From the NCBI GenBank assembly GCA_003161815.1, contig PMNN01000278.1:10680-22421 (forward strand): DNA of 11,742 bases, read 5' to 3'. Positions within the stretch are counted from its first letter, which is position 1. Each line of letters starts with the position of its first letter. Position numbers and translations under genes: made by a program. Below are positions 1-6,663 of this stretch, one piece after another. The DNA comes from Methanobacterium sp. (GTDB taxonomy: Archaea > Methanobacteriota > Methanobacteria > Methanobacteriales > Methanobacteriaceae). Below the pieces are notes generated by a model. That model made no database searches and had not been told where the DNA came from. It saw only the letters and a program-made list of their open reading frames with translations.

Positions 1-583
1 GGATTGTACAATCCCAATGAATCGGACCCGTAATCATATTAAAAGCTCCAGGAATTACTATTAAATCAACATCTTCAAGAGTCATAAGTCTTAATAAATC
101 GGGAAATCTCATATCATAACAAATAGCCACCCCTAATTTACAAAGTTCTGTATCAAGCACCGTTATCTCAGCCCCGGGTGTGATGGTTTCCGATTCATTG
201 AAATTAATTTCACCCGGAACATCTATATCAAAAAGGTGTAATTTACGATGAGAACCAATTAAAAAACCCCTCCGATCATATATAAAACTAGTATTATAAA
301 TTTTTTTACCATCAGATTCGGGGATTGATCCTGCGACGATATGTACCTCACATTCCGCTGCAACTTTAGATATAATCTTTAAGGTTTTACTATTTCTCCT
401 ATTTTCAGAATATTCCCCGAATTTCTGATTATCATAGGGACAGTTGAACATCTCGGGAAGAACCACTAGATCCGTGTTATTACGCGAGGCTTCCAATATC
501 ATATTCACAGATTTATCTAAGTTTACATCTTTATCATCCACTACCATCATCTGGCATACTGCTAATTTAAAATGAGTTTTCAT
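1..583 (-). CDS. Carbon-nitrogen hydrolase, Nit2/omega-amidase-like (3' end missing)
   Basis: This is the N-terminal 194 residues of a nitrilase-superfamily amidase; the gene runs off the left edge. All three catalytic residues are visible: Glu44 in LPEMF, Lys114 in HRKLHLFDID, and Cys155 in AICYDMRFPDL. The stretches HLFDIDVPG, the NESETITPG segment and PGAFNMITGPIHW are characteristic of the Nit2 branch. Nit2 enzymes deaminate alpha-ketoglutaramate or alpha-ketosuccinamate to 2-oxoglutarate or oxaloacetate, repairing by-products of glutamine and asparagine transamination. The substrate here is inferred from similarity only. The protein should be cytosolic, since no signal peptide is seen. 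The ATG at 583 lies about 37 nt downstream of the start site expected from a minus-strand TATA box near 643-650; no strong ribosome binding site is visible. It is transcribed divergently from the TIR-like gene. Family assignment is firm, the exact substrate less so. Confidence 0.9.
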   Translation of the reverse strand, partial: MKTHFKLAVCQMMVVDDKDVNLDKSVNMILEASRNNTDLVVLPEMFNCPYDNQKFGEYSENRRNSKTLKIISKVAAECEVHIVAGSIPESDGKKIYNTSFIYDRRGFLIGSHRKLHLFDIDVPGEINFNESETITPGAEITVLDTELCKLGVAICYDMRFPDLLRLMTLEDVDLIVIPGAFNMITGPIHWDCTI

Positions 584-640
584 AACAAATCAACTAAATA
601 AATTTTTTTTTATGATAATTAGTACTTTAAAATTTTACTT

Positions 641-664
641 CAATTATATAGTTCATATATATAT
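641..664. promoter_or_regulatory. Divergent TATA boxes between amidase and TIR-like gene
   Basis: Two A/T-only TATA-like elements lie side by side: one on the minus strand (TATATAAT, 650-643) facing the amidase gene, and one on the plus strand (CATATATATATT, 653-664) facing the TIR-like gene. Each would place transcription start about 25 nt away, near 620 and 685. That gives leaders of roughly 37 and 25 nt. The plus-strand leader contains the GGAGAT ribosome binding site at 699-704. The assignment is by position and composition only. Confidence 0.5.
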
Positions 665-709
665 TATTAAATAGAAAAAATTTCCTATTTTTAAAAATGG
701 AGATAAGAA

Positions 710-1114
710 ATGATCAATGATAATTCAAAGATATATAAACTTTTTCTAAGCCATTTAAATGAAGATGATGATGAATATAAACTTTTTCTAAACAAATTAA
801 ATGCATCCCATGATTTCGAATGGAAAAATTATGCAATTCAAGATGAAAATGTTCCAATGGAAGTCGAAGAGCAGTTGAAAATTGTAGATGTGATCATAAT
901 TTTATCCAGCCTCTACAGTAAGAATATGAAACTAATACAGATGCATATAGATGCAGCAGTTAAACTTAGAAAACCTATAGTGATTGTAAGACCCTATGGT
1001 ATGGAAAATGTGCCAAGTGCATTAGAAAAAATAGCCACTGAAGTGGTGGGATGGAATACTCCTTGTATAGTTGATTCAATACGAGAAGCCTTAGGAGAAG
1101 ATGTTATAGATTAA
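710..1114 (+). CDS. TIR-like flavodoxin-fold protein of the MTH538 (DUF1863) family
   Basis: A 134-residue soluble protein. The N-terminal YKLFLSHLNEDD resembles the first strand and loop of TIR domains (hFISHS). The core strand VDVIIILSSLYS and the strand KPIVIVRPYGMENVP follow, and the C-terminus has the EVVGWN...IVDSI signature typical of TIR-like proteins. From memory, the segment from about residue 88 on closely matches MTH538 of Methanothermobacter, whose structure gave its name to the Pfam TIR-like family. Catalytic TIRs carry a glutamate in the helix after the central strand. Here the aligned position, in KLIQMHIDAA, appears to be His79, so NADase activity is doubtful. The start is supported by GGAGAT at 699-704. 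It is followed 47 nt later by the MxCYxRH gene and probably shares its transcript. Its biological role is unknown. Confidence 0.85.
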   Translation: MINDNSKIYKLFLSHLNEDDDEYKLFLNKLNASHDFEWKNYAIQDENVPMEVEEQLKIVDVIIILSSLYSKNMKLIQMHIDAAVKLRKPIVIVRPYGMENVPSALEKIATEVVGWNTPCIVDSIREALGEDVID

Positions 1115-1161
1115 TAAATAATTTGTATTACAAAATATTAAAAACGAGGATGAATAATAAT

Positions 1162-1380
1162 ATGAGTTGTTACATTAGACACTTGAAAGATTTTCTGAAT
1201 GATCTTGAAATCCCCCTTGAAACCAAAGAAGAGAGAAAAAATGCAGATTTGGCCATTAGAGAAGTCTTAGGCATGAGTAAAAACGATAAATGTAACGTTG
1301 TTTGGCGTGAATTTAAAATCTGGCTTCAGGACGAGGAAATGAAGCGGAAACTAGCAGACAACCTTAAATTAAAGGAATAA
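1162..1380 (+). CDS. Small conserved protein with N-terminal MxCYxRH motif, function unknown
   Basis: A 72-residue, charged, mostly helical protein, starting MSCYIRHLKDFL. The frame is open back to 1123, but I choose the ATG at 1162. From memory, a family of about 70-residue uncharacterised prokaryotic proteins starts at exactly this motif and carries a second conserved Cys-x(n)-Trp-[RK]-E motif; here that is Cys44...Trp48-Arg-Glu. A weak GAGG lies at 1146-1149. An alternative ATG at 1150 would add four residues. Cys3, His7 and Cys44 could bind metal or form a redox pair, but that is speculation. The gene lies 47 nt downstream of the TIR-like gene on the same strand with no T-tract or promoter between them, which suggests co-transcription. 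Confidence 0.7.
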   Translation: MSCYIRHLKDFLNDLEIPLETKEERKNADLAIREVLGMSKNDKCNVVWREFKIWLQDEEMKRKLADNLKLKE

Positions 1381-1668
1381 ATCCCTCAAGTTAAGAAATT
1401 AATGTTAATTAAGAAATCCTGAATAATATATAAAATCCAAGGGATAAATAGACTAGGAACACAGCAAAAGAAAACAATGAAAAGATGCTTATTTCCATTT
1501 CTTCCAATAGATAAATTAATAACATTGTTTTAAGTAAATTTACGGATTTTAAATTAACCTACTCTTAGATCATTTAATATGATGTATTAAATTATCCCTA
1601 AAAAGTTTATTGGACTCTTTTAATGAGGAAAATTTATGCTTTTTACTGTAATTAGTATATAAAGTGAT

Positions 1669-2421
1669 TTATTGAAAAAAATCTAAGGTAATACTATTTT
1701 TTCTTTCAAGCTCTTGTGGAGGTTCTAACTTAACATATTCCATTTTCTTTTCCTTTAAAAGTTCCAATGCATCATCTGTTAGAGATGGAGACACTAATAT
1801 CCCACGCACGAAATTTTTATGATCTGAAAAATCTTCTAAGTATCTGTTCAACTGTTTAACCGCATTGACACCTGCTTTCCTACTTTTTAATTCTAGAATT
1901 GTAATTTTACCATCTTTATCTTTTCCTATTATATCTATAAATCCAGTTGAAGTGGAATATTCTTTAGATGTAGGTCTGAAACCTTTTTCTATAAGATCCG
2001 GATTTTTTAGAATCATTTCCCTCATATCTTCTTCATAACCAGCTAATTCTAGTTCCTTTGTATCTTTTCCTAAATAATAAGAGATTAAGTGAAGATTTAC
2101 TATTTCTAATTCTAATATTTCTTTAGGATTTCGTCTAATACCTTGGATAATTAATCTTCCATTCACTTCTTCCACGTTAATTTTAGTTTTCGGCGGCTGC
2201 CAGTTTATAGGCTCTAAGTTACGGTCTTGGTGAATTATAAATGAACCATCACCCTTAATTAATACAATTCTTTCCCCAAGTCCCAGTCTACTAATAGCTC
2301 TGCCTTCATATTCAACTTTACAACAGACTATTAAATTTAAGAAAGCTCTCTTCGAAATAGCCTCGTTAATCAACTCTAAGGATTCTTTAGTAGATGGATT
2401 TTTTCTAATTTTTAATATCAT
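1669..2421 (-). CDS. nucS: Endonuclease NucS (EndoMS), mismatch-specific nuclease
   Basis: NucS/EndoMS is a homodimeric nuclease that recognises mismatches such as G-T and cuts both strands, working with the sliding clamp. The frame is open to 2502, but an internal ATG at 2421 gives a 250-residue protein, the usual family length, and a TATA-like TTATAAAA at 2456-2463 would start transcription about 14 nt before it. The N-terminal DNA-binding domain shows VEYEGRA (Arg42), [11 protein letters not shown], and FIIHQDRN with NWQPP (Trp74). The C-terminal RecB-like domain has Asp163 in GFIDIIG, and Glu177 and Lys179 in [10 protein letters not shown]. This is the complete D-ExK catalytic set. The last residues (ITLDFFQ) could be a degenerate clamp-binding tail. 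The gene is divergent from the M48 protease gene. Confidence 0.93.
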   Translation of the reverse strand: MILKIRKNPSTKESLELINEAISKRAFLNLIVCCKVEYEGRAISRLGLGERIVLIKGDGSFIIHQDRNLEPINWQPPKTKINVEEVNGRLIIQGIRRNPKEILELEIVNLHLISYYLGKDTKELELAGYEEDMREMILKNPDLIEKGFRPTSKEYSTSTGFIDIIGKDKDGKITILELKSRKAGVNAVKQLNRYLEDFSDHKNFVRGILVSPSLTDDALELLKEKKMEYVKLEPPQELERKNSITLDFFQ

Positions 2422-2455
2422 GTTAAAAACATTACCAAAATTTCTTTTAATCGAG

Positions 2456-2463
2456 ATTTTATA
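2456..2463 (-). promoter_or_regulatory. TATA box deciding the nucS start
   Basis: TTATAAAA on the minus strand. The transcription start expected about 25 nt downstream is near 2435, which lies inside the longest open frame but 14 nt before ATG 2421. This favours the shorter, family-length NucS over the frame starting at 2502. Confidence 0.5.
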
Positions 2464-2606
2464 ACAGTCAATAGAATTCATTGGAAGGTATACTAAAGTC
2501 ACTACAAATAATTAACCTTAATAATAATCTAATAGAGTCCTAATAATATGATTGATTAAACACCTAGATATGGTTAATAAAAGAATAAATTCTTTTGTAA
2601 TTAATG

Positions 2607-2616
2607 AATATAATAT
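2607..2616 (+). promoter_or_regulatory. TATA-like element of the M48 protease gene
   Basis: AATATAATAT on the plus strand, about 80 nt before ATG 2696. It would give a leader of roughly 55-60 nt ending in a GGATG-type ribosome binding site at 2685-2689. The spacer is generally AT-rich, so the call is tentative. Confidence 0.35.
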
Positions 2617-2695
2617 AACTAAGAAATAATGATAGAATTAAAAAAAAATTTCATTTAGTTTTCGAATTCTAAAATAATATTTATGGATGTAAAAA

Positions 2696-4126
2696 ATGAT
2701 TGATGAACAAATTTACACCGTTGATTTGGAAATAGCACCAGTCCACAGAGTTGAACTCTTAGATTTTATACAGGAGAATTATCTTCTCGTTAAAAAAGAA
2801 AAATTCAGCGAAGTCGTGAAGAAAACCCGAGATGATAACAATCTACTTTCATTTAAGGTTACAGAATCTGATAAGGATTGGCAGATAGGTGTAGAAATCA
2901 TAGCATCCAATCCATTGAAGCTGACTTTATCACCTGATAATGATGTTCCATCCAAATTCTTGGAGGATTTGAAGGAAGATTTGCTCTTTTTAGTGCAGTT
3001 GTTTGAGGATAATGTGCGTCACTCCACTTTATACTTCTCTTGGATAGAAGGTAAAGATATTATACCAGAAAACCCACCCACTACTCGTAAAAAACTGTCA
3101 GACAGATTATTCAGCAGTAATTTAATCTTTCTTTATCTTATCTTCTTCGGATTTAACATAGCGCTCTTTTTGATATTCGGATTATTTTATGCTGTAATTG
3201 GCATAATAGTATTTCAACTAGCAATTGTTTTACTTTCAGATAGATTATTTCTTCTCACTAATAAGTGGAGAATTACCCCGGAAAATCCATTAGTCCATAT
3301 AGTAGAATACCAGCTTCCCATAGAGGAATATAAAGAGTTTCAGAAGAAATTTGGCAAAGAAACCATCATTAAAATGAAGAAAGAGATTTATGATAAAACA
3401 TTAGCCGTAGGTAAGGAGCCTACTTGTGAAATTGGTGAGGAAACTCTGGAAAGTTATGGATTTAAATGTAATCCACGCAGCAGATTAGTGAAAGTAGTAG
3501 ATGTATATAGTATTGTGAAAACTGCTGCGGATAAATTTAACCTGCCCATACCTAAAATCGTTATCTCTAATACTATGGTGCCCAATGCAGCAGCCACAGG
3601 TCCCAGTCCCCGTAGGGGCTTAGTGTTAATAACCACTGGTTTATTGGTGCAATTAGAAGAAGATGAAATCCTAAGTGTATTGGGACATGAAATGGGTCAT
3701 TTACAGGGAAGGGATCCTATTATACTTTTCTCCATAATCTCCGGTGAATTCATCTTTAGATTCACTGTGATATTACCCCTTCTAATATCAAGTATATTAT
3801 TAATTTATGTTTACATTATACTGGTTTTTGCATTTATCTTCTTTGTGGCTAAATTCTTTGAAACACGAGCCGATCTTGTTTCCGCTATGAAGATTGGTCA
3901 ACCACAAGCACTTGCAGAAGCCCTTAGAAAAATAGGTTACAGTAGACTGCAAATGGAAAGAGCCGCATCCAGTAGATTCCCCCGTTGGATTAGTTTTGAT
4001 ACTCATCCACCAATATACTTCCGAGTGGATCGATTAGAGAAGATGAAAACAATCCCTGAAGTGAAGAATCCCCTTGTACAATCCATTAAGGATATATTTG
4101 CAGGAATCAGACGATCATTCGGTTAA
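2696..4126 (+). CDS. HtpX-like M48 membrane metalloprotease with soluble N-terminal extension
   Basis: A 476-residue membrane zinc protease of peptidase family M48, whose HtpX members degrade misfolded membrane proteins. The zinc site HEMGH is at 331-335, following VLG. The third ligand is Glu389 in ETRAD. A late DTHPPIYFR motif (435-443), usual in HtpX, is also present. There are two hydrophobic segments at about 142-181, and further hydrophobic stretches at about 341-386 between the two halves of the active site, giving a four-pass topology. Unlike classical HtpX (about 290 residues, starting directly with a membrane segment), it carries about 135 soluble residues at the N-terminus and a further soluble stretch (about 190-270) before the peptidase core. 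The N-terminal domain is not recognised. It stands alone, with a T-tract after the stop. Confidence 0.9.
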   Translation: MIDEQIYTVDLEIAPVHRVELLDFIQENYLLVKKEKFSEVVKKTRDDNNLLSFKVTESDKDWQIGVEIIASNPLKLTLSPDNDVPSKFLEDLKEDLLFLVQLFEDNVRHSTLYFSWIEGKDIIPENPPTTRKKLSDRLFSSNLIFLYLIFFGFNIALFLIFGLFYAVIGIIVFQLAIVLLSDRLFLLTNKWRITPENPLVHIVEYQLPIEEYKEFQKKFGKETIIKMKKEIYDKTLAVGKEPTCEIGEETLESYGFKCNPRSRLVKVVDVYSIVKTAADKFNLPIPKIVISNTMVPNAAATGPSPRRGLVLITTGLLVQLEEDEILSVLGHEMGHLQGRDPIILFSIISGEFIFRFTVILPLLISSILLIYVYIILVFAFIFFVAKFFETRADLVSAMKIGQPQALAEALRKIGYSRLQMERAASSRFPRWISFDTHPPIYFRVDRLEKMKTIPEVKNPLVQSIKDIFAGIRRSFG

Positions 4127-4184
4127 AAAAATACTATTAATTGTTTGAAAGTTAAAAGAATTTTTAGGTTAATTGATAATTATA

Positions 4185-4192
4185 TTTTTTTT
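4185..4192 (+). terminator. Oligo-T terminator after M48 protease gene
   Basis: T8 run about 60 nt after the stop codon, without a hairpin, as expected of archaeal intrinsic termination. Confidence 0.45.
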
Positions 4193-4417
4193 ATAGTAGG
4201 TTAAATGTAACAGAGTTAAGTTAAAAACAATGCTCAGAATTTATCTAATTGAAATCTGTGAGAGTTGGTTTATAATTGGGACTCCATCCTTTTAAAACAT
4301 GAATGTTATCTACATTGATATAGACTTAATAATTTTTTTTACATGTAAGATGAATTTACTGGATGTGGGGATCAGTTTTTTATATTCTGATTTGTAATAT
4401 TTCATTACTAAAATGGA

Positions 4418-4425
4418 TTTATATC
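4418..4425 (+). promoter_or_regulatory. TATA box of hisG, deciding its start codon
   Basis: TTTATATC preceded by a purine-rich stretch (AAAATGGA). Transcription should start near 4446-4449. This excludes the upstream in-frame GTG at 4430 and leaves a leader of about 12 nt before ATG 4460. Confidence 0.6.
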
Positions 4426-4459
4426 AAAGGTGGTTATTATAAAAGTAATTTTTAAGCGT

Positions 4460-5449
4460 ATGGAGAAAATAGTTTTAGGACTACCAAAGGGTAGTTTAAA
4501 TAATGTTAATCGGGGAAATACCTATCAGCTATTTGTGGATGCTGGTTATGAAGTTAAAGGTTACGAGCCTGGTCATGAGTCATATGAGATAATTATAAGT
4601 AATGATCCGGAGATCAAAGCATATTTAACGAGACCTCAAAGTGCTCCTGTTGAATTAAATCGTGGGATGATTGATATTGCTATTATAGGTGAGGATTGGG
4701 TTAAGGAGGAATCTATAGCCAATCAGGATAAATTTATTAAAAAGATTGGTGATTTAAATTATGGCCAAACTAAATTAGTGGTGGCAGTTCCTGATAATGC
4801 GTCTTATGATTCACTATCTGATTTCTTCAAAGCTAATCAGACTAGGGAAACGCCAATATTATGCTTCACGGAATATCCTAACTTAACCAGGCAGCATGTA
4901 ATGAATAATGAAGGTTACAGGGAAGTTTTTGGGAATAGTGTTCCACTAGTTCAAGTTAGGGGATTAATTAATGGTGATAATCAGAAAGTCCAGATAATTA
5001 ATTCAGATGGTGCCACAGAAGTATATATCGCTAAGGGAGCTGATCTTATTGTGGATAACACCCAGACTGGAGGTAGTCTTAAAAAAGCGGGTTTAAAAGT
5101 ATTAGAAACTATAATGGAATCCAGCGCAGGATTGTATGCTGGTCCAAGTTGCACGGATTTAAAAATGGAGAAAGCTGAGATGATATTTGAGCAGTTATTT
5201 GGGGCTGTAAATGCTAGAAAATATTTTGATGTGAAATTTAATGTTTCAAATAAAAATATGATATTAGTTAAAGATTTCCTCTTATCCGGTGGTTTCTGTT
5301 CTGATGAACCCACTATTGTGGAAGGCAATAGTTTTTCTCAAGTTAATGTTTTAATTCCTAAAAATAAATTTCCTGAAATGTTAAAGGGTATAAAAAGTTT
5401 TGGTGCTTCTGCAATAATCAGAGAAACCTTGAAACAGTACGTGAAATAA
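4460..5449 (+). CDS. hisG: ATP phosphoribosyltransferase, long form (HisG)
   Basis: HisG catalyses the first step of histidine synthesis: ATP plus PRPP gives phosphoribosyl-ATP. The 329-residue protein starts [13 protein letters not shown], the normal N-terminus of the PKGSL branch. The GTG at 4430 would lie upstream of the predicted transcription start. Other visible motifs are [25 protein letters not shown] (substrate-domain entry), [10 protein letters not shown] (136-144), and the PRPP-site region [25 protein letters not shown] (183-207). The C-terminal domain from about 255 on, including DEPTIVEG and [14 protein letters not shown], is the ACT-like regulatory domain of the long form that mediates histidine feedback, so no HisZ is needed. 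Residues 280-292 and the general length exceed typical members (about 285-300). The gene is solitary, as his genes often are in these methanogens. A second, more typical HisG elsewhere cannot be excluded. Confidence 0.88.
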   Translation: MEKIVLGLPKGSLNNVNRGNTYQLFVDAGYEVKGYEPGHESYEIIISNDPEIKAYLTRPQSAPVELNRGMIDIAIIGEDWVKEESIANQDKFIKKIGDLNYGQTKLVVAVPDNASYDSLSDFFKANQTRETPILCFTEYPNLTRQHVMNNEGYREVFGNSVPLVQVRGLINGDNQKVQIINSDGATEVYIAKGADLIVDNTQTGGSLKKAGLKVLETIMESSAGLYAGPSCTDLKMEKAEMIFEQLFGAVNARKYFDVKFNVSNKNMILVKDFLLSGGFCSDEPTIVEGNSFSQVNVLIPKNKFPEMLKGIKSFGASAIIRETLKQYVK

Positions 5450-5460
5450 TTTTTATTCTA

Positions 5461-5495
5461 TTTTTTTTTAAAATAATGAAGAAGTAAAAAAAAAA
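5461..5495. terminator. Bidirectional T-tract terminator between hisG and rmlD
   Basis: T9 on the plus strand at 5461-5469, 11 nt after the hisG stop, and A10 at 5486-5495, which reads as T10 on the minus strand 9 nt after the rmlD stop. A small inverted repeat AAGTAA/TTACTT (5482-5487, 5498-5503) flanks the A10 run. The two tracts separate convergent transcripts in a 55-bp gap. Confidence 0.6.
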
Positions 5496-5504
5496 CATTA
5501 CTTT

Positions 5505-6341
5505 TTATAATAATTTCATATAATCTCTTAAAGCCTGTTTATAACTTCGCATCTTAGGAAACCCTTCCATTTTCCAGTTGTAATTTTCAAGAACAGAATA
5601 TTTTGGTCTGGTTGCTGGTCGAGAAAACTCTTCAGTTGTTACAGGGTTTAAATCAATGTTAACTCCTGCATTATCGAATATTTGTTTTGCAAATTCATAC
5701 CAGGAGCAGTGTTCACTGTTAGTTATATGATAAATACCATATACCGGTTTATTTATTAGTTGGGTAATTGCATTTGCTAGATCCACTGTATAAGTGGGTG
5801 AACCTATCTGGTCATTAACAATAGATATATTATCATTTGTTTTGGCGAGATTAAGCATTGTAGTGACAAAGTTAGGTCCATGGAATCCATATAACCATGA
5901 TGTTCTAGTGATATAAAATTTATTTAATGTATCGCGGATGTAAAGTTCACCGGCAAGCTTAGTTTTACCGTAAACACTTAATGGATTGGTTTGATCATAT
6001 TCGTAATAGGAACTGCCTTTTTTCCCGTCGAAAACATAGTCCGTGCATATATAAACCATTGCACAACCCGCTTCCTGGCAGGCTACAGCAACATTCCTTG
6101 TTCCTAAAGCATTTACTTTATATGCTAAATCACTGTTTGATTCACTTCCATCCACATTAGTGTAAGCAGCTGCATGCACTAAAACATCAGGATTAATTTC
6201 ATTCACGGTTTGGATAGTTTTAGTTATATCTGTAATGTCTAAAGTATCGATTGTTGTAGAGCTAACTTCATTATTAATAGATAAAGTGTCAACTAAATCA
6301 TGACCTAACATACCTTCTGAACCAATGATTAATACTTTCAT
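5505..6341 (-). CDS. rmlD: dTDP-4-dehydrorhamnose reductase (RmlD family)
   Basis: A 278-residue extended short-chain dehydrogenase of RmlD length. RmlD reduces dTDP-4-dehydro-L-rhamnose to dTDP-L-rhamnose with NAD(P)H, supplying deoxysugar for surface glycans. The nucleotide-binding GSEGMLG is at 7-13, followed by [16 protein letters not shown] (52-67), CTDYVFDG (99-106), the catalytic YGKTK (Tyr124, Lys128) and RTSWLYG. The C-terminal substrate lobe carries GIYHITNS and [11 protein letters not shown], both typical of the family. The start is backed by a clean AGGTGA seven nucleotides before ATG 6341. The usual partners rmlA, rmlB and rmlC are not in the window, so the physiological substrate is inferred. 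A methionine adenosyltransferase-beta-like role cannot be excluded by sequence alone. Confidence 0.88.
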   Translation of the reverse strand: MKVLIIGSEGMLGHDLVDTLSINNEVSSTTIDTLDITDITKTIQTVNEINPDVLVHAAAYTNVDGSESNSDLAYKVNALGTRNVAVACQEAGCAMVYICTDYVFDGKKGSSYYEYDQTNPLSVYGKTKLAGELYIRDTLNKFYITRTSWLYGFHGPNFVTTMLNLAKTNDNISIVNDQIGSPTYTVDLANAITQLINKPVYGIYHITNSEHCSWYEFAKQIFDNAGVNIDLNPVTTEEFSRPATRPKYSVLENYNWKMEGFPKMRSYKQALRDYMKLL

Positions 6342-6445
6342 TCTTTTTTCACCTAATTAAATGATTTACATACAAAAAATGTTTATTTTTATTGTTTAAA
6401 TAATAATTTGAAAAAAAATTACTAAACTTTTTTTTGAACAAAATT

Positions 6446-6550
6446 CGAAATCAGGTAATTAACCTCCGCCTGCGGTGTCTGAGTATTGGAGAATTTGAAT
6501 ACTCTACATGGTCTACGCTCTATTTCTTGTTGATTTTTCAGGCTGTTAAA
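6446..6550. ncRNA. Candidate structured small RNA, strand uncertain
   Basis: Bases 6461-6520 are about 47 percent G+C (28 of 60 by hand count), inside a spacer that is otherwise overwhelmingly A/T. They contain no open frame of note. A perfect 7-bp inverted repeat GAGTATT/AATACTC (6481-6487, 6498-6504) encloses a 10-nt loop. AAATCA (6448-6453) can pair with TGATTT (6531-6536), closing the whole island. A CCGCCTGCGG near-palindrome sits at 6466-6475. On the plus strand the island is followed by T8-AA-T8 (6564-6581); on the minus strand by T8-9 at about 6412-6419. Either could be a terminator. No known RNA family is recognised. It is not a canonical tRNA, since I could not assemble D, anticodon and T arms on either strand. 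Confidence 0.4.
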
Positions 6551-6563
6551 TCCTTTTATGAAG

Positions 6564-6581
6564 TTTTTTTTAATTTTTTTT
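6564..6581 (+). terminator. Double T8 tract downstream of GC-rich island
   Basis: Two runs of eight T separated by AA. They lie in a spacer between divergent genes, where no protein-coding transcript should end on this strand. That suggests termination of an unannotated plus-strand RNA from the island at 6446-6550. The tracts could also be compositional. Confidence 0.35.
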
Positions 6582-6649
6582 ATTAATAGTGAATATTAGC
6601 ACAATAATTGATGGAAATTTTATTTCACTGTGATTATAATATAATTGTT

Positions 6650-6658
6650 GAGTTGATC
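6650..6658 (+). promoter_or_regulatory. Ribosome binding site of the MinD-like gene
   Basis: GAGTTGATC matches the archaeal consensus GAGGTGATC at eight of nine positions, five nucleotides before ATG 6664. A TATA-like TATAATATAA at 6634-6643 would start transcription at about 6660, which would make the message nearly leaderless. The two signals therefore compete, and the true promoter may lie further upstream. Confidence 0.5.
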
Positions 6659-6663
6659 TATAA

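Larger units (their letters stand above)
4127..4459. other. Intergenic spacer between M48 protease gene and hisG
   Basis: A 333-bp spacer holding a T8 tract (4185-4192) that probably ends the protease transcript, and a TATA box (4418-4425) for hisG. The middle part, roughly 4220-4300, is less AT-rich but has no open frame beyond 22 codons and no convincing hairpin. A short inverted repeat ATCAG/CTGAT spans 4371-4391. Nothing else is recognised. Confidence 0.6.
6342..6663. other. Divergent spacer rmlD/minD with embedded GC-rich island
   Basis: A 322-bp spacer. It holds the rmlD ribosome binding site (AGGTGA, minus strand, 6349-6354), T and A tracts at 6411-6435, a GC-rich structured island at about 6446-6550 (annotated separately), T8 tracts at 6564-6581, and the minD promoter. 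Confidence 0.6.

Noticed and set aside
710..1380. Complete Thoeris defence system
   Set aside because: No ThsA-like NAD-binding effector lies beside the TIR-like gene and the TIR catalytic glutamate appears absent.
1477..1533. 18-codon plus-strand frame
   Set aside because: Too short, no ribosome binding site, and A/T-driven.
2422..2502. Longer NucS start adding 27 residues
   Set aside because: The family N-terminus and length fit ATG 2421, and a TATA-like element lies inside the extension.
3454..4006. Two minus-strand open frames of 60 and 68 codons
   Set aside because: They are antisense shadows of the M48 protease gene and lack start signals or recognisable features.
4230..4298. 22-codon plus-strand frame in the spacer before hisG
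   Set aside because: No ribosome binding site and no recognisable protein; length is within chance expectation.
4430..4459. Upstream GTG start for HisG (10 extra residues)
   Set aside because: It lies upstream of the transcription start expected from the TATA box at 4418-4425, has no ribosome binding site, and the extra residues do not fit the HisG N-terminus.
4981..5328. 115-codon minus-strand frame inside hisG
   Set aside because: Antisense shadow of a clearly conserved gene.
6461..6545. tRNA gene or tRNA remnant in the GC-rich island
   Set aside because: A TTCAAAT string on the minus strand recalls a T loop, but its flanks do not pair as a 5-bp stem and no acceptor, D or anticodon arm could be assembled on either strand.
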